Shown here: positions 21,553 through 32,024 of the stretch, piece by piece
Layout of the letters: each line of letters starts with the position of its first letter
How positions within the stretch are numbered: position 1 is the stretch's first letter
Source of the DNA: Microbotryum silenes-acaulis
Taxonomy: Eukaryota; Basidiomycota; Microbotryomycetes; Microbotryales; Microbotryaceae
Direction: 5' to 3'
Length of the DNA: 64,000 bases
Assembly (NCBI GenBank): GCA_003665825.1
Contig: QPFY01000001.1
Coordinates: 2,225,001-2,289,000, forward strand
Made by a program: the position numbers and the translations under genes
Notes under the pieces: model-generated
What the model saw: only the letters and a program-made list of their open reading frames with translations
The model's database searches: none
What the model was told of the DNA's origin: nothing

Positions 21553-23130
21553 TTAGGCGTTCGCTTGCACAGCAGCGGCGGCCAGGTTGCCCATCGCCAG
21601 AACGAGTTGCGAGATCGTGTCGAGGTTCGAAGTCGCTGGCTCCGGCGTCGGTTCCGCACCCGAAAACGTAGGAGACGCACCCGTCGCACTTGGGTCGAGC
21701 GAGGCAGATGTTGAAGTGGCTGCGACGGTTGCATTCGCTGCACTTGAAGGGGCCGCTACGGTCGTCGAGTTTGCTGTCGGTGATCTGCTTGGGTGAAGAA
21801 GACTGATTAGCGAGGCAGTCTGAAAGGTTCGTGCAAGAGACCGGTACGTACGTTGTTGCAACTGTGGTGTTGCTGTGTCTGTAGAAAGAAAAGAGATAAC
21901 AGATTTCTCGTCAGTGCAATATCTTGGGGACGTGTGGACGGGCGGGAATAATCACGCAACAACCGACGTTGTGAAGGCTTGTGTCGTAGTCGGCACAGGG
22001 GTCGTCGTGGTAGTGGTGGTGGTTGCTGCACCCAAAAGACGAGGCGCATGTGAGTTGCGGCACTACTCTTTTAAGAAACCAATGTACGCACTTGTGGTGG
22101 TCGTAGTCGTCGTCGTCCTGACGGCTGTTGTTGTTGTTGTGGTGGTGGTGGTGGTGGTCGTTGTCGTCGTCTTCGACTTGGGTGCCGATCCACCACTCGA
22201 CCAACTCATGTAGAAGATACCGACGGACGGGTTCGCAAAGTAGTTGAACAGACTCGGTGACATGTCGAGACCGCCATAGGGACATCCACTGATGATGAGG
22301 CATGAGAAGAGAGAGAGTCATGTCAGCGGTTGGCTCGGATAGGGATCAGGACGGGAGAGGTGAAACATACGGGCAAGCGTCGAGCTGTGGATCAGGAGAA
22401 TAGGGGTTTATGTAAAGAGAGGTCAGTGCCCTTTCCTTACTCTTTCTCACGCGATGTACACTCCGAATTTGCCCAGTTCCTAGCGACGTACGACCTGAGC
22501 TTGTGTACTCTTGCCACCTGAGGAGACAGGAATGAAATTTTCCACTTCGAGTCAGTGATCTGGTTCCAAGTCCGATTAGGCGGAACCGACGCACCATATG
22601 TGATGGTAATAGTCTGGAAGCACCACGATGACACGGCTCCGAGATCTCCGTACTGCGCTTGATTCAGCGCGACCATCTGATGACCGGAGCGAGCGATGAA
22701 AGATCAGTTCCTCGGCATGATGAACCACATATTCGGCCACGACATCTTTTCATGAAGCACTTACAAAATCGCTCGATTTCGAATGTGTACCGCAAGCACC
22801 GAGACCAGGATCGAAGAATGATGCCCTGCCGAAGAAGGAACCTCGCTTGGCGAGCGAGTGCATTTCCTTGTCCGTGCCCGTCGTCGAATTTCCACTCGTA
22901 CCCGCATCCCGGCTCTGCAACGGCTCGGTATGCGGCGAAGTTGACATCCGTAGTCGTCGATGGTGAGATTTACTCTGTTCGAGGTGGCGTTTGGCCGCGG
23001 CGTGCTGTGCGTCCGATCCGATGACCCCGAGAGGGGCCAGTGCTTCGGGTGAGGTCGACGCGGAGACCAGGGTCGAGTGGGTCGTTGCGGTGACCCAGAG
23101 CAGGGTACCGATCAGGCTTGTGGCCCTCAT
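21553..23130 (-). CDS. Secreted expansin/barwin-like (DPBB) protein, 8 exons
   Basis: Minus-strand exons 23130-22765, 22676-22595, 22517-22492, 22384-22371 (14 nt), 22288-22092, 22025-21968, 21878-21852 and 21784-21553 give about 333 aa. The N-terminus (MRATSLIGTLLWVTATTHST) is a signal peptide. A Lys-Arg pair precedes the domain, as at Kex2-processed sites. The domain reads ASFFDPGLGACGTHSKSSDF, VALNQAQYG, CFQTITITYGGKSTQAQVLD, ACPGCPYGGLDMSPSLFNYF and GIFYMSW, matching fungal single double-psi-beta-barrel proteins. A long Thr tract follows, then a Ser/Thr/Ala-rich tail ending LAMGNLAAAAVQANA, likely O-glycosylated and possibly GPI-processed. Such proteins act at or bind cell walls; enzymatic activity is usually absent. 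The last three short exons are set by phase only and are less certain. Confidence 0.8.
22092..22182 (-). repeat. Thr-coding trinucleotide tract in the DPBB gene
   Basis: On the coding strand this is an ACN repeat (ACG, ACA, ACC, ACT), broken once by a few other codons, and it encodes more than 20 Thr. It forms the linker after the barrel domain and ends at a splice donor. Codon-mixed trinucleotide tracts like this often vary in length between strains. Confidence 0.7.
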
Positions 23131-24395
23131 GATGGTGTAAAAAGACGAAAGGTGGAAAGTTGGATAGAGTCGTGTGGCGTGACTTGGCGTGGGTCGGATC
23201 GAGATGTGGTCAAGGTGTGTTTGGGCGCAGCGGAACGGAATCGACGATGAGCGTGGCTTGAGACTCAAGAGGTGTCGACAGCCAGCGTCGGATGTAAGGA
23301 ACGTCGGCGTGGTCGAAGGTTGGTGACTAGTGGAGGGTATCGGAATCTGCAGGCGAGAAGTGTACGATGCTGGCGCAGCTTAAGAGGACAGACAACGCAG
23401 ACGCTAACAAAGGCTCGTTCGCGGTCTCCGCGCGGCCTCCTCCTTACAGCGCTCCGCGGGCTTTCGAGGGCGGGCGACGATCGTTTCCCTAATGACGGGA
23501 GCCGAATCACGTGTGGGCTCGTAATCTCAATGAAGCTCTAAGTAGCACTGTACAGCATGCCCAGCTTTCTTGTCGTTCCTTCGTCCAAGACTTTTTCTCT
23601 CCTTCTCTCGCTCTCTATGTACGACATAAGCAAGGCTTACAACTCACCTTTCGCACTCGTTCATCTTCAGCGACCTCGGTCAACTCGCGCGATAGATGGT
23701 GAATCAACTTTTCGTGAGGGGAAATCGTGACGCGCGTGCGTTCGTCATCGACGCCAAAAATGGGAAGCGTTCGACGGTCGACGACTGACGCGGCGGACGA
23801 TCTCATCATCAAGCCACAAAACGGGGTCGTATTCAAAAGCGAGCTAGCGAATTACCTACCTACGCACATTTCATAATGAAGTAAGCCTCACGGGTGAAAT
23901 GAGCAATGAACATCACGCTAAAAGCGCTAGAGAAGCGAACTATCATCGGCGTTTCAAAAGTCGGCGATGGCGAGCCGGTTCATCGGCCCCGTCTCACAAG
24001 CCGTGGCTCGCGTGGATGTTCGCCGGCAGCCTACAAAAACAAGAGGCTGCGGTAGGTACCTAGATGAATCGCTTCGGTGCTTGCGATAGGTTTACTTATA
24101 TTGAACGGCAGGCGCAGCAGCAATAACTGCGAAGCAAGGCTCTATGAGTTGACCCCGCACCGCTTTCAGCTCGGCGTATGCACGAAAACGCGGATCACAG
24201 AGGAGACGCCGTGTAGCCGACCCACATTTGCCGATTCAGCTCGGATCCTGCCATCTAATGTAAATGTATGCATCGAACGCGGCCTCGAACTATGGTTAGT
24301 TCAGGCAACGATGCAGCACGACAACTTGTTCTCGGCCGAGCCGTGTTCAACACTCACTGCACATGAACTCGAGCTTGACGCCCTGCTGCCCTCGA
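23131..24395. other. Intergenic, no supported gene
   Basis: The interval lies upstream of the DPBB gene and downstream of the acidic protein gene. A 73-aa minus-strand ORF at 23615-23836 reads somewhat protein-like (LPIFGVDDERTRVTIS) but has no partner exons or homology I can name. Confidence 0.45.
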
Positions 24396-25376
24396 TCATG
24401 ACAGCGCAACCTCCACTCCCACCAGAAATCCGCCTCGCTTCCTCTTCAGAGAAGCAACTGTTCTGGCTCGCTTCGAGATGTCCTCGTATGGGATCGCGCG
24501 CAAACCTCCGAGGACAAAGTTGATGGAGTGGTCGAGGCGCTCGTCTTCCTCCTCGTCTTCCTCCGCGTCTTCCTCCGCGTCTTCCTCGTCGTCTTCGTCG
24601 TCTTCCTCCTCATTCTCCTCCGGGTCCTCCTCGTCTTCCTCTTCGGGGCCCCCTTCGATCGAGGTGGGGAGGGACGAAAGCGATGACGAGCTCGTGGAAG
24701 AGAGGGGCGTCATGGGAGACTCCGAACATTGGTGTGGACCAAAAGAAGTGTCAAGGGCTCGGGCGTCCGTATCTTGCCACTCGGATCCGAAGAAGCTCGA
24801 CTCGTTCGACGCAGATCTCGACCTCGATGCGGTCGAACCGGCGGCGGATGGCGAAGATGACGTGCATGAGATTGACGACGACGACGACGACGTGCAGGGG
24901 GTTGACGACGAAGACGTGATCATATTGTGGTTCTGTTCCTTGTGGGCCCGACACAGTGGAGCTGGTGATCGAGGGAGCGCAGGACTATGTGGGCTCGCCG
25001 CACCGTTCTCCTTGCCACCAGGATGCGCCGGTTCGGCACGCTCATCTTGATCCGCAGGGTATTCACGAGATGAATGCCACAATGTGTAGAACGTGTCCGA
25101 GTATTGCTTGTAGTGGATGAAGGGTTTCGTCACTCGGGTCATCTTGGACGAGCCAGAAGCACGCAGCTGGTACAACGGTATGCGCTTCTTGCGCGCGCGC
25201 GTTCGTTGCGGAGGCGACAGGAACGCTGCTGCTGATGCTGACGCTGGTGGTGGTGACGAGGTCGTGTCGAACACAGGTGGTGGTGGCAGCGTGCATCGAC
25301 GCACGGGCCGGTCACGCATAATGTGCTCGGTGGTGATGTAGGGAACGAACAGCTCAAACGGGTGCGGCGGCATCAT
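24396..25376 (-). CDS. Acidic unknown protein (326 aa, single exon)
   Basis: One open frame starts with two adjacent ATGs (25376 and 25373). The N-terminal third is basic with a conserved-looking patch, KMTRVTKPFIHYKQYSDTFY. The centre is Ser/Thr/Pro-rich. Residues about 240-285 are almost wholly Glu and Asp, encoded by GAG/GAC repeats, and then the protein becomes ordinary again (HSINFVLGGLRAIPYEDI) before a basic KRKRGG motif. No catalytic domain is recognised. The composition resembles nuclear chromatin or nucleolar factors, but that is only a guess. Coding status is moderately supported by length and uneven composition across one frame. Confidence 0.55.
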   Translation of the reverse strand: MMPPHPFELFVPYITTEHIMRDRPVRRCTLPPPPVFDTTSSPPPASASAAAFLSPPQRTRARKKRIPLYQLRASGSSKMTRVTKPFIHYKQYSDTFYTLWHSSREYPADQDERAEPAHPGGKENGAASPHSPALPRSPAPLCRAHKEQNHNMITSSSSTPCTSSSSSSISCTSSSPSAAGSTASRSRSASNESSFFGSEWQDTDARALDTSFGPHQCSESPMTPLSSTSSSSLSSLPTSIEGGPEEEDEEDPEENEEEDDEDDEEDAEEDAEEDEEEDERLDHSINFVLGGLRAIPYEDISKRARTVASLKRKRGGFLVGVEVALS

Positions 25377-26101
25377 GGGTCAGCAGTGAGGGTGCGAAGA
25401 GAGATAGCGCCTCCATCTGGCGTGCATGTGGGGAAGCGCGCTCACGAAAGGGGTCAGTGCACGACGCGCCAACGGCCGGCCGGCGCCGGCGCGGGAATTT
25501 AAGTTTAGGGGGGTCGAGAAGCACGTGAAATCGAGCTCCTTTCCACTACTTCGAACAAGTTCGGTCTTCAAAGCTTTGCTTAGGTACTCCGTGGTGAATT
25601 ATACACCACGCTATAAATCAGCATTAGGAAGGTGAGTGTAATCGGCCAGTGCTTGTGCCAAGCCGCTTTCGTCGATCTTGTCAATGGGCGATGTCGGGTG
25701 CCTCGCGCGCGCGCCTGATTTGGGACGGATGCGAAAGCTGGGAGCAGCGGAGATGGCGCCGCTCGCTCGGAATTCAATGTGCCACCGCCGCTCAAAGCTG
25801 GCTTATGCCTCTGGCCGAGAAGCTCGGATCGGTGTTAAGAATCGCACGACAGCCATTCTCGGCAAGCATCAGGATGCGCTACGAGCCTCGTCGCGGTGCT
25901 TCGACGACTTCAAGCTGTGCGCCGATCCATCGGGGACACTTGTCACTTGCCTCGATACAGTGACTCTGGAGATTTCCTTCCTCTCATCTCCTTGACAAGT
26001 ACTCGAACTTGCGTTGTCCCCGACGACTCGAGCTTGAATCGACACCAATTCGTTCATTATTGCCCCGAGAAGACTCGTCAAGAACCGAGCCAGCGATAAG
26101 C
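25377..26101. promoter_or_regulatory. Divergent promoter region, acidic protein and first OPT gene
   Basis: The two start codons face away from each other across 725 bp. GCCGGCCGGCGCCGGCGC near 25478 is highly self-complementary. GCTATAAATCAGC near 25610 is a possible TATA element. No specific regulator site is identified. Confidence 0.4.
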
Positions 26102-29100
26102 ATGCCGGCCACGATCACCACCTCCTTGCGAGGTTGGCTTAAGCGCGATCCCTCCCTGGTAGAGCAGCTCAGCCCAGAGTCAATCCAGCCAGTTCGGATC
26201 GCACTCAACCACTCCTCTTCGTACGACGATGATGATGAGGTCAAACCGGTTACTCCATTGTCGAGTCCTCCCCATCTCGAGAAGAACCTGGGCCAAGTCA
26301 ATTCGGAGTCAGAGGGGGTGCACCACATACAGGAAAACAATGCCTTCCTCGACGAGGCCGATCTTGATCCCCAGTTTCTCGATGAGAATGGCAAAGAGGT
26401 AAGTGAATGGGTCTGAATGAACTGAATTGAGAAAACTCTGTCGATCTATGCTGCTCACATTTATCCGATCGTCTCACTGCAGCGTCCTATCGAGACCCCT
26501 CAAGATTTTGCAACTCGGTGGGTCCTGCTGGCCGCCGTCTCTACTCGGCGATCAGAGTCGATCGCGTCCGTCGAACTGACACCCGTTTCACTATATGTAG
26601 TCTCATGTCACTTGAGGATGAGACTTCGCTCAAAGTACACACCGTCCGAATGTGGACCATCGGGATTGTTCTGACCGTTTGTGAGTACTCAGACGTTCAG
26701 ACAAGATCATGCGATCGTCGAAGCACTTGCTCATGCAGACTTCACGTCCTCCCAAAAGTCGGTGGAGTTCTGGGAGAAGTCTTCAAATTCCGGCCACAAG
26801 GATTGGATGTGTCAGCACTGTTCCGTGAGTCTCTGCGATGTAATATCGTGATGCTCGAAGAGCCTCTGGGGCTAACTGGGGCGCCTCCTACGCCATTTTA
26901 CAGTTCAAATTGTCGCATACAGTACGAAATACCCTTCCCTCTATCAAAATGAACCAAGCTTGAAGCACCGAAGGACTCATCTCATCCCTCTCGCCTTGCA
27001 CAGTTTTCGGTGTTGCCTGGCACAAGCTGCTCCCCAAAGCCGAGCGCGGCAAGTTCTGGGCTGTGCTCAACCCTCGCCCCTTCAACATCAAGGAACACGT
27101 TTGCATCACCGTCATGGCCGGTGCCGGAGCTACCGGAGCACTTGCGCTCCCCGCCTTTGCTGCCGAGAGGATGTATTGTGGGTTCTTAGCTAATGGCCCG
27201 AGCGCATCGCTTCGATGACTGACACCAAATCTGCCGGTTCGCAGATGCTATCGTGCCGAACAAGGCAATGGCGATCTTGACCCTGCTCTGTGAGTGCTCT
27301 ACATTGAAGGGCCTCAATTTCCTGGGAAGAAAGAGCAACTTCTAATCCGGCAGGTTTTTTTGACTGCAGCATCGCAATTCTTCGGCTACGGTCTCGCGGG
27401 CCTGTTCCGATCGGTCGTAGTTTACCCCACGTATGCGGTTTGGCCCGAGCTGATACCGACTGTGGCATTGGTGGATACACTTCAGTAAGCCGATTCAAGT
27501 GTAATAAACGGCCGAGCTCCAGGCGAATGTACTGCACCCAGCTATCCCCTGCGCAATCAAAGGAACACGGAGCTGATATTCCACCTTGATCCACGCAGCC
27601 GTGATCAAAACCTGGCGGTACAAAAGCATCGATACAAGGTCTTCTGGATTGTGAGAAACCTGCCTGAACCAATCGATAGCGCAGACTGACAGTTCTATTG
27701 CTGGCTCTTTCGCCCACTTCCACTGCAACAGGTCTTGGCCATCGCCTTCGCTTGGGAATGGTTTCCGCAGGTTATTGCCCCGACCTTGACTGGTATCAGT
27801 GTTTTCTGGTACGCCGAAATGTGATGAGTCAGTCGAGGAGTATTTCACTCAGTTTAGGAATCCGTTGTTTGGGGGAACAGCCTTGCGAATCGCACCAATA
27901 CCAACTTTACTCGACTTTTCGGAGGCACGACTGGAGCTGAGGGTCTCCGACTCTTCTCCGTAAGCCTGGATTGGCTCTCGATCACTTCGGGTAAATCAAG
28001 GTTGTTTTGAGAAATATGTTCGGGATGAAAATAGCGGCTGACTTGCGCTTCATCTTCTTACAGCCCCTCTCTTCCAACCTTGGGGCACTACCGTTTCCGA
28101 AGGAGGTGGAGTCGTGTTAGCCGCTATCGTGTCAATTGCCGGATAGTGAGTCGTCGTATACTTCCGGGAGGATACGGGGAAACCGGAAGGATGTCTGATA
28201 TACCCCTCTGTTTGTTCGAAAAGCTATGGCAACGTCTGGAACGTTCGAACGCTCCCCCTGATGGGCCAAACACTTTTCCACGAGGTAAGCATTCTGCTAA
28301 AAGAGGACTGGGCCCATGCATGCCGTTCGGGGGTGCATTCGCTTTGGTGTACTGGTTAGGCAATCAGGATGGTTTACAACATTCCCTAGGTGTCGACTGC
28401 ATTACACCTGAGCTTCTAGTTGACGCTGCTGTGCCTTCATCCCACGACTTTCTAGGATGGCCGGCTTTACAACCAGAGTCTCATTCTGGACTCGCATTAC
28501 CGACTCAATCAAACCGCCTTGGCAATTCAGGGTAAGCCATTGACGTGCCCCAATTTCTAGAAAGCGCACTGAATGTTTGCTACTCACGAGGATAGGTCTT
28601 CCTTCGTTCACGTGGACTCGTGCTGGTACGTCGGGCAACGTATAGCGCCACCACACGGACACTGACCTGGCAATAATTTTCGCCCGCCTAGTGATGAGCA
28701 TCGGTGTCAACCTGAGTATTAGTGCTTCGATCATGCACGTCATCTTGTGAGTGCCCTCGTCCAAATAACGCAGTTTCAAGTCGCCTCTTAACAAACGCCT
28801 CTGACCAAAATTGACCCAATGCCTACTTGCGCCTGATCAGATGGTACCGCCCGAGGATTCTCGAAGCCTGGAGGAGGTGGCGCGGCAAGGTCCAAAATGA
28901 CGCCCATTACCTCAAGATGCAAGCCTGTGAGTACGCCATCCTAAGAGTTCATTATGAAATGCACAAATCGACTGATGCGAGACCTCGTCTCCTGCAGATC
29001 CAGAATGCCCTACGTGGTGGTACTCCGTGACCGCTGTCCTATCCTTCGCTCTCGCCCTCATTTCGCTGTACCTTGCAAAGACCGGTATGCCTTGGTACGC

Positions 29101-31230
29101 GCTCGTCGTCGGATGTCTCTTTGCTCTGATCTACACACCTGGTGAGCTCTACTGGTTGTGATCCGATCCGATCCGATCCGGATGCTGGGAATCTCGGTGC
29201 TGATTGGCATCTTTCAACGCATTGCGCAGTCATGTGCCTCCTCGCGTCCATTACGGGATTCGGTATCTCGGGTGGGGCTCTCACGCAAATGTAAGCGGCG
29301 GGATTCTCGATAACATCCAATCACGATATTAATTCGATTGACGCGTTGATTGGTCAACAACAGGCTTGGCGCTGCATTGGTCCCGCACAATGCTCGGGCG
29401 AATCTTTATTTCCGTGTGAGTAGCCGTCAGTTTAGCAGAAGCGGAAGACGTAGTGCACGAGCTTACGGGATTAAGGCTCTGGGAAGACCTTCAGCTATAT
29501 AGCAGCAACAGTGTCATCCAGGGTGCTACGATGATTCGAAGTCTCAAGGTGAGTCAAATCTTCCTGGGCGGGGTCTGAGCGGGTTCGCGCCGTTTGGAGG
29601 CTCCTGTAGTGACTGGCTGCTTTCCACCCCTTCATTCGATCTCACGAGCAGTTTGGCCAAGTGAGTCAGCTCCGTCACCTTCTCTCAAAGCTATTTAAGG
29701 GACTGACTAACCGCGTTTCGCCTACTCTGGCAGTATACGAAGGTAACGTCGCTTTTGCGAACGATCTCACTGAGTTACAAAGACTAACCACGAGTTTCCG
29801 CTCCTCATCGGTATTGCTGCAGGTCCCACCACGTGCGATGTTTGTGAGTCGAAGGAAAAGGATTGGTGTGTTTTCAAATGACACAAATGGGCTCACGAGC
29901 AATTGACGCTTGGCCGTGTACTCCTTACAGACCGCTCAATTCGTCGGCACCTTCATCGGCTCATTCGTCTCCTACGCCATTGTGGGTGTCTGATCCTATC
30001 GCGTTTCAGTTGCCAAGCGTCAGCTTACATCTTTCCAGCTTTGATTTATCAGATGAACTGGATCGTCGATACACACTATGACGTGTTGCTCACCGTCGAA
30101 GGCACAATTCAATGGACTGGAATGGGCGTGCAGTCTTTTAACGCGCAGGTGAGCCGCCTCTCACATCCTAATCTCGCCTTGCGCCACTCTAATCCGACAT
30201 TTTTCTTTTCTTGTTGTTCCTTACAGGCGGTAACGTAAGTTTATTCCCTTAAGTCCCTTCTGAAGTCCCTCAGTCTCACGCGAAGATTTTGCCTCTCTTC
30301 CCTTTTTGATAGCTGGGGTGCACTTGGAAAAGAGATGGTGAATCTCCCCTATTTGCCTCTCATTTTTTGGGGGGGTCGTAGGGTGCTGACACCAAATGAG
30401 TCTTTTCTCCAACAGTATGGCCCCAGTAAGTGGGAAAACACTGGCATCGCCATTTCAAGCGGCGGATTTAACCTTGAATGTCCTCCTTGAATGTCCTCCT
30501 TGAATGTCCTCCCGTCCCGCAGAAAGCAAATATTACATTGTGCCCATGTCCTTCGGTATGTCTGCGCAATCAGGTCTCGAATTGGAGGGAGGAGGGAACG
30601 CAAGCTGACCCGAGGCCGAGGGGGTCGTTAGTGATTGGATTCTTTGTTCCAGTGCCGTTCTACCTAGGTCACCGACTATTCCCCAAGCTCCATTTGAACC
30701 GCATCGTCACTCCGGCGCTGTGCGCGGCCATTGGCGTGCTCTCGGTGTGTATCAGGTTGCACTCCATCGTCCTGCAGAGTATCTCGATCTGAAAATTCTA
30801 ACGATCACTTTTGGACTCGTTTTCAGGCTGGAATCACCTCGAGGCTCATGTCCTACTTCTTCGTGGCCCTGTTTTCCCAACTTTACCTGCGCAAACGTCA
30901 TCCGACCCTCTTCCGCAAATACAATTATCTCTTTGCTGCAGCGCTCGATGTACGTCGGGAGGGAGAGTCTCAGGAAAATTGAAAAATTCCTGAATTAGAC
31001 TTTCATCTCACAGGGCGGAACTCAACTAATGGTTTTCGTCGCTACCTTCTCGATCAACGGCGGTTCAGGAATCATTCACGAGTTCCCGAACTGGGCACTC
31101 AAGCCTGAAGGACACGCCGATTGTGAGTATTTGACGGAAGAATCTCTTCAAAGGCAGTCTCATAATTTCAGACTGACCTCGATCCACTCTCGCAGATTGC
31201 GCCATGCTACCGTCGCATAGTGGAGCATGA
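26102..31230 (+). CDS. OPT-family oligopeptide transporter, copy 1 (34 exons)
   Basis: A complete 34-exon model gives 803 aa, normal for fungal OPT proteins. Main exons run from 26102-26398, 26483-26517 and 26601-26680 to 31014-31122 and 31196-31230. Exons 22 (29652-29660) and 23 (29734-29742) are 9 nt each (FGQ, YTK). Exon 27 (30227-30234) is 8 nt, exon 29 (30416-30425) 10 nt, exon 5 (26904-26921) 18 nt. Family motifs are RMWTIGIVLTV, the NPG-type motif, here NPRPFNIKEH near residue 188, VVVYPTYAVWP, FTRLFGGTTGAEGL, YLKMQAYPECPTWWY, KVPPRAMF and WGALGKEM. It should be a 12-16 TM proton-coupled importer of tetra-/pentapeptides or glutathione. No premature stop was found. The second Gly of NPG is Arg in this copy. 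Confidence 0.9.
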
Positions 31231-32024
31231 TCTCTGCCGTTCTTGCCTGAATACACGTGCGGCTCCGTTTGATCACCAAATCCTACTCTGTCTGCAATTT
31301 AAATGGAAGCATTTTGACCGGCTCGAATCGCGCAAAGTGTTCAACACATAGGCCACACACTTCGTTCTCAGCCAGCGCAACCCCGTGTGCGCGCGCTCGC
31401 TTGACAGATCGGCGGTCGGCGGCGCTGACCCGCGGTATGAGCCGGAGTGAGGAGACCATCGCTACACGACAATATGGCTGATCTAAAAATCATGGTCTGT
31501 TAGCTGAAAAATAAGGGAATTTGCTGAGGATCATGTGTAACAGCGAAAGTCGCATAATAGGCACCCGTTGGCAGATGGCAGCAGTTGGAGACATGCGCTC
31601 CTGCCGCTTTCGGTTGAAGCGGTGAATAAGCCCAGGCGCGAGGGCTCGGACGCGCGGCCCGATTCGGTCAAAGAGTCAGTGGCGCCTCATTCGGAGTTTT
31701 CTTGAGGCTCAACCTTCGGACGCGCCGCGCTGTGAAATTTGAGCTGTCGCTGACTCACGGCTGTAGAAGGTTGCCAGGTCTGGATCGACATTGGGAAGAA
31801 TGCCCCTGCGACCCCCTCGCGCGAGCGACCTAAACCGAACATCTGGCAGCCGCGGGGGCCGGTCGGCAACCTGTCACCGACTCGAAGTCGTGTTGAGGCT
31901 GCCGCGTGCCTGCTTCCGAGCTCAATCGGCATGAAACCACGGCCAGTTTCCTTCGACTTCCGTCCTCTCACACATCTGCAAACGATTTGTTCGTACTTCA
32001 CGATATTCCGCCCAGTTGCCCCAG
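31231..32024. promoter_or_regulatory. Interval between the tandem OPT genes
   Basis: These 794 bp hold the 3' UTR of copy 1 and the promoter of copy 2. No ORF of note and no obvious duplicate of the promoter of copy 1 was seen by eye. Confidence 0.45.

Noticed and set aside
24478..25050. Plus-strand Ser-rich 190-aa ORF
   Set aside because: The poly-Ser stretch is the complement of the Glu/Asp tract of the minus-strand gene.
30481..30520. Triple CCTTGAATGTCCT repeat as a regulatory element
   Set aside because: It lies inside OPT copy 1 intron 29 and is absent from copy 2; treated as slippage in an intron.
26102..31230. OPT copy 1 as a pseudogene
   Set aside because: In-frame stops appear only if the short introns and microexons are ignored; a full 803-aa protein is recovered with consistent splice sites.
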